Positions 32,565-43,624 of a stretch of 64,000 nt of DNA are shown piece by piece (position 1 is the stretch's first letter; every line of letters begins with the position of its first letter). Source of the DNA: Acanthosepion lycidas (taxonomy: Eukaryota; Mollusca; Cephalopoda; Sepiida; Sepiidae); contig OZ010616.1 of the NCBI GenBank assembly GCA_963932145.1, forward strand, positions 54,527,418 to 54,591,417, in the 5' to 3' direction. A model generated the notes under the pieces. The model was not told the DNA's origin. It made no database searches and worked only from the letters and a program-made list of their open reading frames with translations. Both the position numbers and the translations under genes were made by a program.

Positions 32565-34140
32565 ATTAGCTGGGGACTGACCAGATTGAGGCAAGTGGTA
32601 CAAATGATAAATATATCTGTTAAAATGACATAGCAATGTTATTTTCATTTTTGTATAATTTAAACGACAATTCATCCATCACACCCCATATGGCTGGAAT
32701 GCAAATGTTGTAACCCCTCAGCCATGTATATTAAAACAGTAAAATTTCAATCACCCCAGTTGAGCCATAGAACTACAATGATGGATATTCTTATCTCTAT
32801 TTAAGTGAGCAGTGAGAAACTCTCTACATCCCAGCTGTGAGAGAGAGATTGGAGGATGGAAATTAATTCTTTTCCAAGAAGGACTTGGAGACACTTATAA
32901 ACAGATATACAATATACAAATATATATCAATGTAGTCATCTCCAAAATCATTAGAGTTCTAGGATATCTTTCTTGGAATAATTCATTCTTAACAAAAAAG
33001 AACTCATACCGTTTTTAAAACAATGGGTTTTTCAAATAGACAATTGAAAAACAGCAAATGATGATGATTTAACTTTATCGATCGCAACATCTATCAGAGA
33101 GGTGAAATTTAAATTTTTATTATTGCATTATTCCAAAATTTTAACACATCAACAGATAGCTATTAGTACCAACAACAAAGCACAAATAGTTATTAATTAA
33201 AATAATTAGTAATTAATGTATAATACTATCCATAACTACATTTACAAGAATGTTGTTTTTGATAAAAGTTTTTAAAAAAATAACCATAAATATATAAAAA
33301 TGCCTAAATTGTCAAAAAATTCCTTTTTCCACAATATAGCTATTTGTGCTATGTTATAATGTGTATTACCTAAGCAATAATAATACTCAATAATTTTTTT
33401 TGACATTAAAGTATATTTAATCACATCATGATCTGTTAAAACATTTTAACCATGTTAATAAGAAAATCAATAACTTTATTCAGAGACTTAAAACTAATTC
33501 TTCATAGCATTTAAATTTTACATATTAAACTGTTTCTGAAAGTACAGAGTATTAAAAACTTACTAAGTTTTAAATGTCTGACACTAGATTTAAAAATAAA
33601 AGAATCATGCCATTTGCATTGCAAAGAGAGAAAAAACAAAATGTCATGTCTCAACCAAAAAAAAAACAAGAATGAGGAATAGCTGGAAAAATATATACAA
33701 TAAAATAAAGTGAGAGTATTAGGAAAATTTAGGTATTTAATGAAAGTAATATAAACATATAGCCTTTTTCCTGAAGAAATAAATTAAGAGAGTGTTAGAA
33801 GTAAGGAAAGAAAAAAATAGTTTATACAATCCTGCAAAATCAAAAATCTAGCATTGTCCTTTCTAATGCTGAATTTTCCAATGTGAACAGTATAAGTAGC
33901 ACTCAGACCTGGAAACCACACCCAAAGATGAGGTTACAACTAAAGGAAATAGGTGGCGTGATATACAAGACAACAAACATGCAAGAACTGTTTTAGACAA
34001 TTATTTGAAAGAGACGAAGTTTTAAATTTGTCCCAGAAAGCCAACAACTTCCAAAGCACAAACCTTTACAAATCATTTTTTCATTGGAGTTGATTCAAAA
34101 TATAACAAACATAGCAATCCCAAACTATAAAAGCAATGTT
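32565..34140. other. AT-rich sequence, one weak possible coding segment
   Basis: Mostly featureless. At 33897-34025 one plus-strand frame is open between stops (HSDLETTPKDEVTTKGNRW, RDIQDNKHARTVLDNYLKE) and has a protein-like composition. It is only about 42 codons, with no strong splice acceptor, so I do not call it a gene. Confidence 0.4.
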
Positions 34141-34147
34141 TGACATT

Positions 34148-34163
34148 ATATATATATATATAG

Positions 34164-34214
<51 letters not shown>

Positions 34215-34372
34215 AGGAAATGGATTAAATGCAGCATATTGTTACTTTTATTTTGTTTAAATATTATTTTTGATTTTGATGGATACTCATGTTTGAGTAG
34301 AAGCTTTGTTTTTAATTAAACAGTATTTTTTATCCAACTACATCTACCAGCCTGAATATTTTAAATATCTTA

Positions 34373-34412
<40 letters not shown>
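34148..34412. repeat. Microsatellites flanking an element A-type tail
   Basis: TA-CA-TA compound array at about 34148-34208 and (TA)n at 34376-34412. Between them, 34225-34372 matches 29975-30110 (TGGATTAAAT, TTTTTAATTAAACAGTATT, CTACCAGCCTGAATATTTTA). Confidence 0.75.
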
Positions 34413-34415
<3 letters not shown>

Positions 34416-34424
34416 TAGATAAAA

Positions 34425-35276
34425 AAAGCACCTATTGGGCATAATTTAAGCTAGCTCTTGCAGAGGGCTCTTAATTAGGCCTTCATTACAATAGGTAGTG
34501 AGGAGTAAATGCGATAGGCAACAATAAACTACAGAAGAACTCAAAATTGATTGCTGCATTTAAGTATTATATTAATATTTAAGCTTACCTTTTTAAAATT
34601 CAATGATAATTTTTCTGCAACCACTTAATTAAAAGACAGTTTGATGTATGTAGGTCCTTACTTTTGCTATGATTTTTATTTCATGGGTGACTTTCATTGG
34701 ATTTTGCAATTAATTTCAATTATTCCTAAATTTATTTCCAAGTTATAGAAATTGTTATCATACAAAAATTTTGTTACAAAAAAAAAATTACTGAAAACAG
34801 TAATGAAAACTTGGGAACCCAAGATTTCAGGATTGCAGGGGTCCAGATTTGGCCCAGAGTATTTTTAATGTACTCATGGAGTCTGGTGGATTCCAAAATG
34901 GTATGATATGTTGGGCTACAGCCTCTAGGGGTAAAGTTGAAAACAAGGACAATTTTTTTTTTTTTTTTGAAAAACTGTAGTTTGAGAACAGTAATTTTTT
35001 CATTTCAACATGTGCTATTGAAAGTTACAGAGTTGTGTCCCTTTAATTGTTTTTATCAATAGAAACCAATGTGGTGGAATCCAAAAACAATTGCAATAAT
35101 GAAAACTTAGAAATCCAAAATTTTAGAATTGTGGGTCCAGATCCAATCCGAAATGTTTTTAATATGATTCCAAAATGGTATATATCATACCATTTTGGAA
35201 TCATATTAAAAACATTGGGCTATAGCCTCTAGGAGTAAAGTTAAAAAAAAATGTGACACAGTAAAACACTGACATT

Positions 35277-35280
<4 letters not shown>
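34425..35280 (-). mobile_element. Element A, full copy with partial second 5' segment
   Basis: On the minus strand, a 5' segment (35275-35090) and spacer (35080-34965) are followed by the full element (34955-34425) with the blocks seen at 7394-8035. The order is the same as at 23553-24835. A 65-bp near-perfect palindrome (35152-35216) lies in the first segment. Confidence 0.7.
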
Positions 35281-35332
<52 letters not shown>

Positions 35333-35355
35333 TAGATAGATAGATAGATAGAGAT
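35279..35355. repeat. (CA)n(TA)n(GATA)n compound microsatellite
   Basis: CA, then about 20 TA units, then GATA units, starting exactly where element A ends. Confidence 0.9.
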
Positions 35356-35492
35356 ATTTAAAAATTATAAATATTTATGTTATAATTTTTAAATAAGTAA
35401 TTATATTCGGTCTACTCTGTATTGAGCACTCTTTTAAGAATAGTAATTGTTGGTTATTGGAATTTATTCCATATACACCAATCATATACTTG

Positions 35493-35529
<37 letters not shown>

Positions 35530-35625
35530 ATAAAAACCTGTGGGTAAGTAATCCAAGTAGATCCTAATAATATATTAAAACTAATCCACAAAAGAGAGCT
35601 CAATATATTTATTAGAGACCATATA

Positions 35626-35749
35626 AATGAATGACATCAAAATGAAACTATTACCCCATTCAGATGACCATTTCACCTCCTGGATATTCTCCCTGGGGCT
35701 TGAAATGGCCATCTGAATGGGGTAATAGAGTTTCATTTTTATGTAATTC

Positions 35750-35751
<2 letters not shown>
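35626..35751. repeat. Inverted repeat, ~50-bp arms
   Basis: ACTATTACCCCATTCAGATG and CATCTGAATGGGGTAATAG (35711-35730) lie in the two arms around a GGATATTCTCCC loop. Flanked by TA arrays at 35498-35525 and 35751-35786. Confidence 0.85.
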
Positions 35752-35786
<35 letters not shown>

Positions 35787-36041
35787 GCGAAACAGTCTGT
35801 CTGTGAATGACAATATATATGCTCTTGAAAAAAAAATTTATTTCAGTTGAGCTCTCTGGGAAGGAAGTGAGTTTGTAAGCAGTGACTATTACGGCTAATA
35901 ATGCAAGACTCTTCAGTAAAGCGAATCAAGTTCTCTCAGTCAATGTGTGTTTATCCAAAAAATAAAGCAACCAAATGTCTACCTACACTGATGAGCTTTG
36001 ATATACTGAAACTGTCTGTGGATGACATATATATATATATA

Positions 36042-36117
36042 TTAGGTTGGTGCAAAAATAATGTCGTTTTCTCACATAGTAACATATGTGAGAAAACGAC
36101 ATTATTTTTGCACCAAC

Positions 36118-36121
<4 letters not shown>
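36042..36121. mobile_element. mariner-type MITE (MADE1-like), copy 3, 80 bp
   Basis: A perfect or near-perfect 80-bp palindrome with TTAGGTTGGTGCAAAAATAA ends and a different centre (GTCGTTTTCTCACATAG...). It is embedded in (TA)n, which hides the target duplication. Confidence 0.9.

Positions 36122-36175
<54 letters not shown>
36122..36175. repeat. (TA)n array
   Basis: About 25 TA units, directly followed by CCTGATAATGAATTTCGGC of the large inverted repeat. Confidence 0.95.
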
Positions 36176-36176
<1 letters not shown>

Positions 36177-36886
36177 GATAATGAATTTCGGCATTTAAGG
36201 CTTCATCAGATCTGAAAGTGAAAATGAAAGAAATGAAATGATTCAATGTGCATATGTGTATTTGCATTGTTTTAAATAATGAAATCTTTTTTTTTCCAAG
36301 TTGAAATGACTAAAAAACAAAGAAAGAAAATAAGTGACTTTTAAAAAAGTCATTAACATTTATTTTTTTTCACTTTCAGTTTGACTCAAAATATCTAATC
36401 CTTCAGAAAGAGTAGAAAGTAAAAGATTTGCTTTTTTTTTGTTTTTTTTATATCCAACCATTTTTCATGTCAAAATGTTTTAAAATTAGGATATATAATC
36501 CTGACAAAGTTTTTCCAATTGTCAAAATTTTTTAAAACTTTTTTGGGATTATATATCCTAATTTTAAAATATACTGTTGACATGGAAAATGCTTGGATAT
36601 AAAAAAAAAATAAAATAAAAAAAAATAAATAGAAATCTTACTTTCTACTCTTTCTGAAGGAATGTATCTTTCAACCTGAACTGTGAGTAAAGAAAATAAA
36701 TATTAACAACTTTTTTAAAAGTCACTCATTTTCTTTCTTTTTTTTTTAGTCATGTGAAACACTAGCTTGGGAAAAAGTAATAAGAATTCATTATTTAAAC
36801 ACACACAAATATAGATACATGCATTTCATTTCTTTTGTTTTCACTCTCAGATTTGATGAAGCTTAACTAGCAAAATTCATTATTCA
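36176..36886. repeat. Large imperfect inverted repeat, ~350-bp arms
   Basis: Paired blocks include CTTCATCAGATCTGAAAGTG with its partner near 36850; AAAGAAAATAAGTGACTTTT with AAAAGTCACTCATTTTCTTT; CCTTCAGAAAGAGTAGAAAG with CTTTCTACTCTTTCTGAAGG; and TTTTAAAATTAGGATATATA with TATATATCCTAATTTTAAAA. The axis is near 36530. A third partial copy of the inner segment follows at 36915-36975. The left end holds a CTGATGA...GAAA core on the minus strand (36209-36186). Confidence 0.85.
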
Positions 36887-37257
36887 TTATTTCAAAACAA
36901 TTCTATCATGAACATTTTCCAATTGTCAAAAATTTTAAAAACTTTGTCAGGATTATGTATCCTAATTTTAAAACACACATACACACACATATCTCCGATT
37001 GAATAAATTACAGACATTACGTCTGCTAATTTTTAACAAAATCCATTCATACTCACGAATAACCTTCCATGTATTGATGTTAAAGGATGAGAGAAATGTG
37101 CTATAACTGTTTAAATTTCTTTTATTTTTTCATTTCCCAAGTATTTTCAATCTTCTTCCAACATCATCTTCAGGGGTGCAATTAGTACAAGTATTTATAC
37201 AAAGATGTGCACTGTTATTCATTATAGTAATTTTTTCATTATGCTTTTAAATGCAAA

Positions 37258-37347
37258 ATGGTTGACAGTGTGCTGAGCATTCAGATGAAGATGATCATGG
37301 AAGAAGATCAAAAAAAATGCCTAAAAGAGAATTTGCTGCCTAAATAC

Positions 37348-37416
<69 letters not shown>
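37258..37416 (+). mobile_element. Short PLE-like segment ending in a (TA)n array
   Basis: The translation CLKENLLPKYTN runs into about 33 TA units (37350-37416). The phrase xxLLPKYT at a TA boundary recurs on the minus strand at about 62770-62800 ([11 protein letters not shown]), where it follows a PLE N-terminal exon. It is probably the same PLE family, N-terminal to the RT. Confidence 0.45.
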
Positions 37417-37419
<3 letters not shown>

Positions 37420-37754
37420 TTGTCTGTACAAAAAATAAATTACATTTAATAAGACACAAATTTGAGAAAATACTTTAAAAAAAACGAACAAAACTCATTA
37501 TGATAATATCAGATGGCCTCTTCCAAATGAATAAAGACATATGAAAATAATGCTACTATAATATCAAAAATAAAAAAATCTAAAAACTTTAATATATTTG
37601 TGATGAAAAGTTTATGAAAAAATAACATGTATCAGTGACGAGCAATTGTCAAGTTAATCATACCACTCTCTAATTAAACCTTCAACTTACTTTTCTTTCT
37701 ATTCTCAACAATATTTTTTGTACAATTGTATTAAATGCATTTCATATTTTTTTA

Positions 37755-38190
37755 AACTAAAATGTTATTTGTCTTGATCTTGGCTTCAGTCACTTTCCCA
37801 TCACAAATACTTTCATGGCAACTCTTATGATGAACTTTCTTCTATGGTAACTAGACTTTATTAATTTACACTCAGTACTAGAATGGCAGCTAGGTCTCAT
37901 CATTTTACAGTTGAAATGGCTAGATGTAACCATAAGTTCTATGCTAATAGTTTCTTCTATTGTACTTCTCACTTGCTGAAGTCTCTTCAGGCTTCTTGCT
38001 TGCAAGTAAACTTTGATCTACAAAAAATTTAAAAGCAATATTAATCATTATCTTCTGTTTTTCTAATTTTTGTTCTTTAATTGTTCTCTCTCCTTAATAG
38101 CATTGTTTTTCTCATATTCTTTGACAATCAGTAACGCCCCTTGTACTTTAGTGGTTTTATTGCCTTGCTTGGGGTGAAATGATTAAAAAC
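37755..38190 (+). mobile_element. LINE family a, C-terminal region and 3' UTR (broken)
   Basis: Blocks CTTCAGTCACTTTCCCATC, AGTACTAGAATGGCAGCTAG, GTCTCATCATTTTACAGTTG, GGCTAGATGTAACCATAAGT and the terminal TTGCCTTGCTTGGGGTGAAA follow the family order. Frameshifts and stops throughout. Confidence 0.7.
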
Positions 38191-38655
38191 AAATAATGCA
38201 GCTTTGCTAGAAGACCAATAAAAGTTCTCTAAGATATTTTATTTAATAGTTTCTACAATTTGGACCATTTTAGCAATTTCTGTGAAGAATTTGAAGATAA
38301 ATTGTCTTATATTTTATGAGTATTTTAGAATTTCATAACCCATTATTAAACTATTTTTGTTTTGAGAAGATTGTGTTGATGATATATATACATTGTTTTT
38401 CTTTAGAGGTTCGCAAATGTTATATATTCGCGAGTTGGTTGATGTCCTTTTAGGTTTTTACAAATACCATGCTTTCAACATATCAGTTTATAGTATCATG
38501 GCAAGTTTTTTTTTTTTTTTTTTTTTTATACACACAGAAATCTTAACACAAAATTAAATCTCATTTATAAAGATATATGAAATCAGAAAGTGATTAGAAT
38601 ATAAAAGAATTAAAAATATTTTAAAACAAAACTTACATAAATTAAAAACTGATCT

Positions 38656-38663
38656 CATATATA

Positions 38664-38700
<37 letters not shown>
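38656..38700. repeat. (TA)n array
   Basis: Two TA runs separated by TTT, at 38656-38700. Poly-T runs lie at 38504-38527 and 38840-38862. Confidence 0.9.
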
Positions 38701-38701
<1 letters not shown>

Positions 38702-39059
38702 CCAGGTAAAATTTTAACATGTTTTAATATATATGGATGTAGAGGTGTTTAGTTGGTATTATTAACATCATACATGGATGTTCTTTATTTAACAGTTGTG
38801 TATTAATTTGCCAAAGTAGTTCTGTATTTTTGATCAGTTTTTTTTTTCTTCTTTTTTTTTTAACAGTTATTTACCAGTTTCTTAAAGGGGCTTTTTATTT
38901 ATGAACTACAAAATGTTATGCAAGAAGCTGAACAAGCATATAACTAGTTAGTATTATGTTAAATTACCTCCATTAGGGAGCCATTCTCCTCTTGTTAGCA
39001 ATTGTATGCACACATTTTAGTAATTGTGTTTATAATAATGTTAATTAAAGTATAATTTC

Positions 39060-39560
39060 TTTTCTTTGTATCAAACAAAATTTTCTTTATGATTTGCTTA
39101 GCTTTTTCTTCTATTTTGTGACAAATTTATCAAATGCTCAGCATGTACGTACATAATTCTGCATTTGTATTGCTCTTTTTGATATCTTACTAGGCATAAA
39201 TATTGCATTCCTTGTTCCAGTGTCTTTAACAAACCCATACTGTTCTTGTCTTATTTACAGTTTGATTCTGCTGTACACTCTATTCATCAGAATTTGGATG
39301 ATGTTTTATTCACATTGCCTTATTAAACTATGAATATAGATCAACTTACACCTTCTGGTATATCACCACTGTTGTATATTTCACTTATTATGTGTGTAAT
39401 CTTGTCAATGTTGAAATCATGTAAGGCTGTCAGCATCACTATTACAATTTTGTTTCTGTTCAATTTGGCCAGTTCAGACTTTAATGTTTCTGGTACTTCA
39501 ATATTTCTGTGTGTTGCCAATTCTCCTCTTTCATTGTGAAAGAGTTTTCTGGTGTATTTA
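39060..39560 (-). pseudogene. LINE reverse-transcriptase domain fragment (probably family c)
   Basis: The minus strand translates in pieces to THIISEIYNSGDIPEGV, SIFI, ILMNRVYSRIKL, RQEQYGFVKDTGTRNAIFM, SKRAIQMQ and AFDKF. These are RT fingers/palm motifs of RTE/Jockey-type elements: YxxGxIPExxxxSIFIPLPK, then NRVxxKIxPxIxxEQYGFxxGxGTRNAIF, then the FIDYTKAFDKV catalytic block, whose region is eroded. Several stops and at least two frameshifts. Confidence 0.7.
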
Positions 39561-39799
39561 TTCCATCTTTAAAGTATTTTTCTTCCTCTAAAATCAGTGC
39601 CTTATGATTAAAAATTCGATACCAGTGTTTAATAAATATAACAGTACAAAAAGCAGTCTTGAAAGTAAAGCCTGTTTTCTAGTTTCTCTGAAAATTTTAT
39701 GATGTTCTAAAGCACAAAAAAAGAATAATTTTTACTGTATGACTAACAGTTTCCATTCATTTTTTCAAGTGATGCATTGATATAGACATGAAACTGACA

Positions 39800-40030
39800 C
39801 AAAAAACAGTCAATGAATTTTTCACCAAAGAAGATATACTGTTGCCGACATTGACAGAAGGCTTAAAAATGTGTATGAAATGACAATTGATGAGAGTAAT
39901 GTGTGAAAAAGTTTAAATAAGGTGATATCAATGTTGATGACAAACAGCATAATGGAAGGTCGTTGTCGCTGGACCAAGGAATGCTCAAAAGATATTTTCC
40001 AAAGTGGATTTGACAAGTGATGTCAAAAGT
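39800..40030 (+). pseudogene. mariner transposase N-terminal fragment (broken)
   Basis: One frame reads KFK-stop-GDINVDDKQHNGRSLSLDQG followed by MLKRYFPKWI. This matches the helix-turn-helix linker of mariner transposases (WFxxFKxGDxxVxDxxRxGRP). Upstream is degraded. The catalytic domain is absent here; a C-terminal mariner fragment lies at 48824-48990, too far away and on the opposite strand to be the same copy. Confidence 0.6.
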
Positions 40031-40864
40031 GGTGCAAATCCAATATTAAAAAGGTGTAAACCATTCTCAGAGGGCCATGTTGTAGATTAAAAATTACTCT
40101 TTACATGTATATGATGACAGGTATTACTTTCAGGAGAATTTAGTTTTAAGGTTAATTTAGTGCTGATTTATTAAGTATTTGTCATTATTATAACTAAAAA
40201 TAATAGATAATTATAATATTATTCCTACACTACATTTTATTACCTGGGCTATCATGGTTATTTTTTTCTACTTATACTAGTTCTCACTCTTGAAACTCAG
40301 ATAAAAAAGCCAGAAATTCAGATGTTGATTTTCACTGTAGGCAAGTGTTGCCCAATGCAATCTAATATTACTCTATTCCCTGTGGCATTGTGCCAGACTA
40401 AAATGATTACAGTGACTAACTTCAAATTTTACAGTAAAATTCACTTCCTGGAGCTCACTTTGACCAGCAGAATATAAGTACTTTTATTTTAATTATGGAT
40501 TACAAGCACTAAGTGCCTAGATTTTATTGTGACTATGTAGCAGCAAACAGTAGTAAAAAAGCTGCCTTGGTTAACAATTTCTCTTTACCTCAATTTAAAT
40601 CTATGAACTTAAAAAATAGTAATTTGCTGCTCATGAGGTCCAAATATTTTAATATGCAAACCTGCATACTAGTTTATATAAAATTATTTCTAAAGTAGTT
40701 ATTTTTAGAATGGTTGTCGAAGAAGCAAGGTCATCTAAAATAAGATGGTTGCTAATAGTGGAGATAAAATCATGTTATTTTTTATTTGTTTAATTTTATG
40801 TATATGTTGGTATCACTGAGAAGTGAGTTAATTTTTTCTATGTATGTAATCTTGTTTATGATTA

Positions 40865-41222
40865 CAATGCCCCTAATAATCTAATAGAAAATTTATCAGA
40901 TATGCTTTCCAATACAGAACAAGAAGACCTCATCTTTGGTTTAAAATTTGCAACTGGAATCTACAAAGGAGACATAAAAAAAAAAATCAAAAGTATAATG
41001 ATTCCAAGTTCATCAAAGATTTCATTCAAGGCATAATCCCTACTACTATAAACACCACCAACAAAAATACATTACAATTAAGACACCGAAATGCACTAAA
41101 GAATCTAGTGAGAAATAAAGAAATTTACTTCACCTCTTCTGACACGAGGGGGATTGTGATTATGAACAAGATTACATACGTAGAAAGAATTAATACACTT
41201 CTCAGCATAACCAACACATATG

Positions 41223-41225
<3 letters not shown>
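40865..41225 (+). pseudogene. Penelope-like element, N-terminal part of RT ORF (broken)
   Basis: Translation in pieces: NLSDMLSNTEQEDLIFGLKF, ATGIYKGD, then LRHRNALKNLVRNKEIYFT, SSDTRGIVIMNKITYVERI. This matches the start of the Penelope RT region, where LxxLxxxxxIxItpADKGgxVVvmdk precedes the first palm motif. It stops at a (TA)n array (41227-41254). Confidence 0.65.
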
Positions 41226-41254
<29 letters not shown>

Positions 41255-41257
<3 letters not shown>

Positions 41258-41472
41258 GAAAAGCTTAACACATCATGAAAATATGGTAATAGCTCATGAT
41301 TCATTTCTACCAATAAATCTCATCAGACTGAAGATGTAAATGGTATAAATTTACAATCTGAGCCATTGTTTGTAAATTTATACCATTTACATCTTTGGTC
41401 TGATGAGAATTACTGGTCCAAATAAATCATGATCTATTACTGCATTTTCATAATGTGCTAAACTTTTCCTTG
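41255..41472. repeat. Imperfect palindrome, ~100-bp arms
   Basis: Left arm: AAGGAAAAGCTTAACACATC, then ATGATTCATTTCTACCAATA, TCTCATCAGACTGAAGATG, TAAATGGTATAAATTTACA. The right arm is its reverse complement with about 15% differences, ending CTAAACTTTTCCTT. CTGATGAG lies in both arms. A GAGCTCTCTATGGATC segment after it matches the repeat seen at 22400 and 35600 (inverted). Confidence 0.85.
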
Positions 41473-41579
41473 GTGTATATCATATTGCTCTGTATTCTAT
41501 ACATTGAGCTCTCTATGGATCTATCTTTTTAATATTTTATTATATTGGATTATCCTTTCCACTTACAGATTTGATATTA

Positions 41580-41962
41580 TATGTATACACACACACACAC
41601 ACATATATAAGAGAATATGACATAGAAACTTTATATATCAGACTTATAGTGGGTTAGCTGAATGAAAAATGTAAATAAAAAAATATGTTACATATTTCAA
41701 CCCAACCTTTATCAATGGAATCGTATGTATGTAAGGAGAGGGAAGGAAATACAACAAAAAATAATGAATAAACAACAGCAATAAAAAATAAATAAAAATT
41801 GTAGAAACCTGAATGAGGTCAGCTATGTTGCACACCTAGACTCATGACATAACAGAAAACTTAAAATTTAAGTTTAAAAGTTAGCATTCCAGTATCTTCA
41901 GCCTTTCTCTTGATGTATGATTATGATCAACGTTTGTATTTTGCTCTCTTACCCTTTAAATA

Positions 41963-42000
<38 letters not shown>

Positions 42001-42135
42001 TCCATAAATAAATAGGCATATATAAATAAATAATTTCATAATTAATAGGCATATATATGATTCCATAAACAAAAAAAAACATTTAATCTGAAAAAGTAGT
42101 AATGAAATTTTTTTTCTTTTTTCATTCAACTACCA

Positions 42136-42173
<38 letters not shown>

Positions 42174-42182
42174 ATACATATA
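41580..42182. repeat. Microsatellites (CA)n, (TA)n and (TA)n(TG)n
   Basis: CA/TA at 41584-41610, (TA)n at 41966-41997, and TA-TG at 42136-42182. A short phrase AATAGGCATATAT is repeated three times near 41960-42055. The DNA between is otherwise unrecognised. Confidence 0.8.
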
Positions 42183-42199
42183 TCTATATACAAATTCAT

Positions 42200-42415
42200 A
42201 AGTCATCATGACTGAGGGTTTGAGTGTAATGGCCTTGCTCAGACTGCTGATCATGCAAGATAATGCACACATTCCCAGAAATTGTAGCTAAGGTCTGCTC
42301 AGCATGGCTGCAGTATAAACCACAGATGGGCTATGAACACAAATATGCCTGAGCAGGCGTCTGCAATAGGGACTGGATAGCCACCTTAGCAGCAGATAGG
42401 CATGGTTGGATAAAA
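42200..42415 (+). repeat. Dispersed repeat D
   Basis: Shares with the minus strand of 47450-47640 the blocks GCACACATTCCCAGAAATTG, TAGCTAAGGTCTGCTCAGCAT, GGCTGCAGTATAAACCA and AAATATGCCTGAGCAGGCGT. Its GC content is higher than the surroundings. No frame with recognisable protein. Confidence 0.6.
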
Positions 42416-42430
42416 GCAGCCTTTACCTAC

Positions 42431-42432
42431 AT

Positions 42433-42485
<53 letters not shown>

Positions 42486-42497
42486 GTACACAAAAAG

Positions 42498-42535
<38 letters not shown>

Positions 42536-42556
42536 CTTTTTGTGTACATATATGTA
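42431..42556. repeat. TA/CA microsatellite and palindrome around (TA)n
   Basis: TA-CA array at 42431-42482. ATATATGTACACAAAAAGAT and its exact reverse complement then flank a pure TA core (42498-42535). Confidence 0.9.
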
Positions 42557-42789
42557 TATTCCAAACAATCCGCCCTTGATGTTACCATGGAAATTTTTTA
42601 TTTCAATTCTGACCATACTATTAAAACTCGTAAACTTCAGAAATAAGTCATTCCCAAAAAATTTCGCTTGAAGATGGAACAGAGCCTACTTTAACTCAAG
42701 TTAATTCAAATATTATTTTGAAGTTTTCGGCTCTTGTTTTGAAACATGAGACCTCTTATGTAGCGTGTTGGAATCATATTTTTAAATAA

Positions 42790-42793
<4 letters not shown>

Positions 42794-42828
<35 letters not shown>
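42794..42828. repeat. (TA)n array
   Basis: About 17 TA units, ten bases before SINE A. Confidence 0.95.
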
Positions 42829-42831
<3 letters not shown>

Positions 42832-42838
42832 GATGAAT

Positions 42839-43020
42839 GGAGGCATGGTCGAGTAGTGGATAGTGGCTTGGATTGAGGAATCAGGGAGATGAGTTTGAAT
42901 TCCATCCAAATCCATTACATTTACTCACATGCTAATACCCTTAGGAAAGTTATTAATCCTCTTCTTCTCCCCCAGCTATGGGTAAATAGCAGGATAGATG
43001 ACCACTAGTCTAGAAGGACA
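42839..43020 (+). mobile_element. tRNA-derived SINE A
   Basis: Head GGAGGCATGGTCGAGTAGTG, GATAGTGGCTTGGATTG and B box GAGTTTGAATTCCATCC. Body CCATTACATTTACTCACATG, CTAATACCCTTAGGAAAG, CTTCTCCCCCAGCTATGGGT and AAATAGCAGGATAGA. The best-preserved SINE A copy with 49338-49555. Confidence 0.75.
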
Positions 43021-43620
43021 ACTTTGAATTCAAAATCTGTGGACGGTCACTTGGAGACCTTGGGCACCTGGTCTCTGTATTCAGCTCTTCAAAAAATGTG
43101 GTTGGCTCTGCACTGCCTTCACCACTATAATCAAAACATATGTGCAAGTATCTGGTTCCTAGGAACTGAAATGCTTGACCCTTATACACCAATATAATGA
43201 TGGGTGAGTCCAGTATAATAATGAATAAAAAATAAATATGCATTTATTTTATCACTGCTCTGAGTATTGCTTCTATTCATCCACTTGACGATCAATCCCA
43301 TAATGTGTGAATGTAATCTCCATGAAATACAAACTACGTTTGGAGATAAAGCTGCCAATCTAGTACTTTGCTTAAATGGCATGATTATTGGCGTGATAGA
43401 CTCATGAATATCTGAGATAGCTTGACCGAATAATAAAAACTTCCTCCTTTTACACTCTTACAACAACTTCATTCAGTAACGATCTATCTTGAGTGACTCT
43501 TGGGCCTTGTATAATAATATTATAAAAAAGAAATTTTATTTATTCATATTATCCATTTTGATTCATTTTCAAGAAAGAGAAAATGATTACACTCAATGCT
43601 TTTGTAAAAAATACCAACGG
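43021..43620. other. Unrecognised, moderately GC-richer segment
   Basis: Contains CTTGGAGACCTTGGGCACCT, GGTCTCTGTATTCAGCTCTT and similar complex sequence that looks like an old repeat, but no partner occurs in this window. No domain recognised. Confidence 0.4.
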
Positions 43621-43624
43621 GTTG

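Noticed and set aside
32155..32675. Overlapping frames on both strands at 32.2-32.7 kb as host genes
   Set aside because: GC-richer but explained by a decayed LINE family e C-terminus on the minus strand (KDICKRDLKAMNI).
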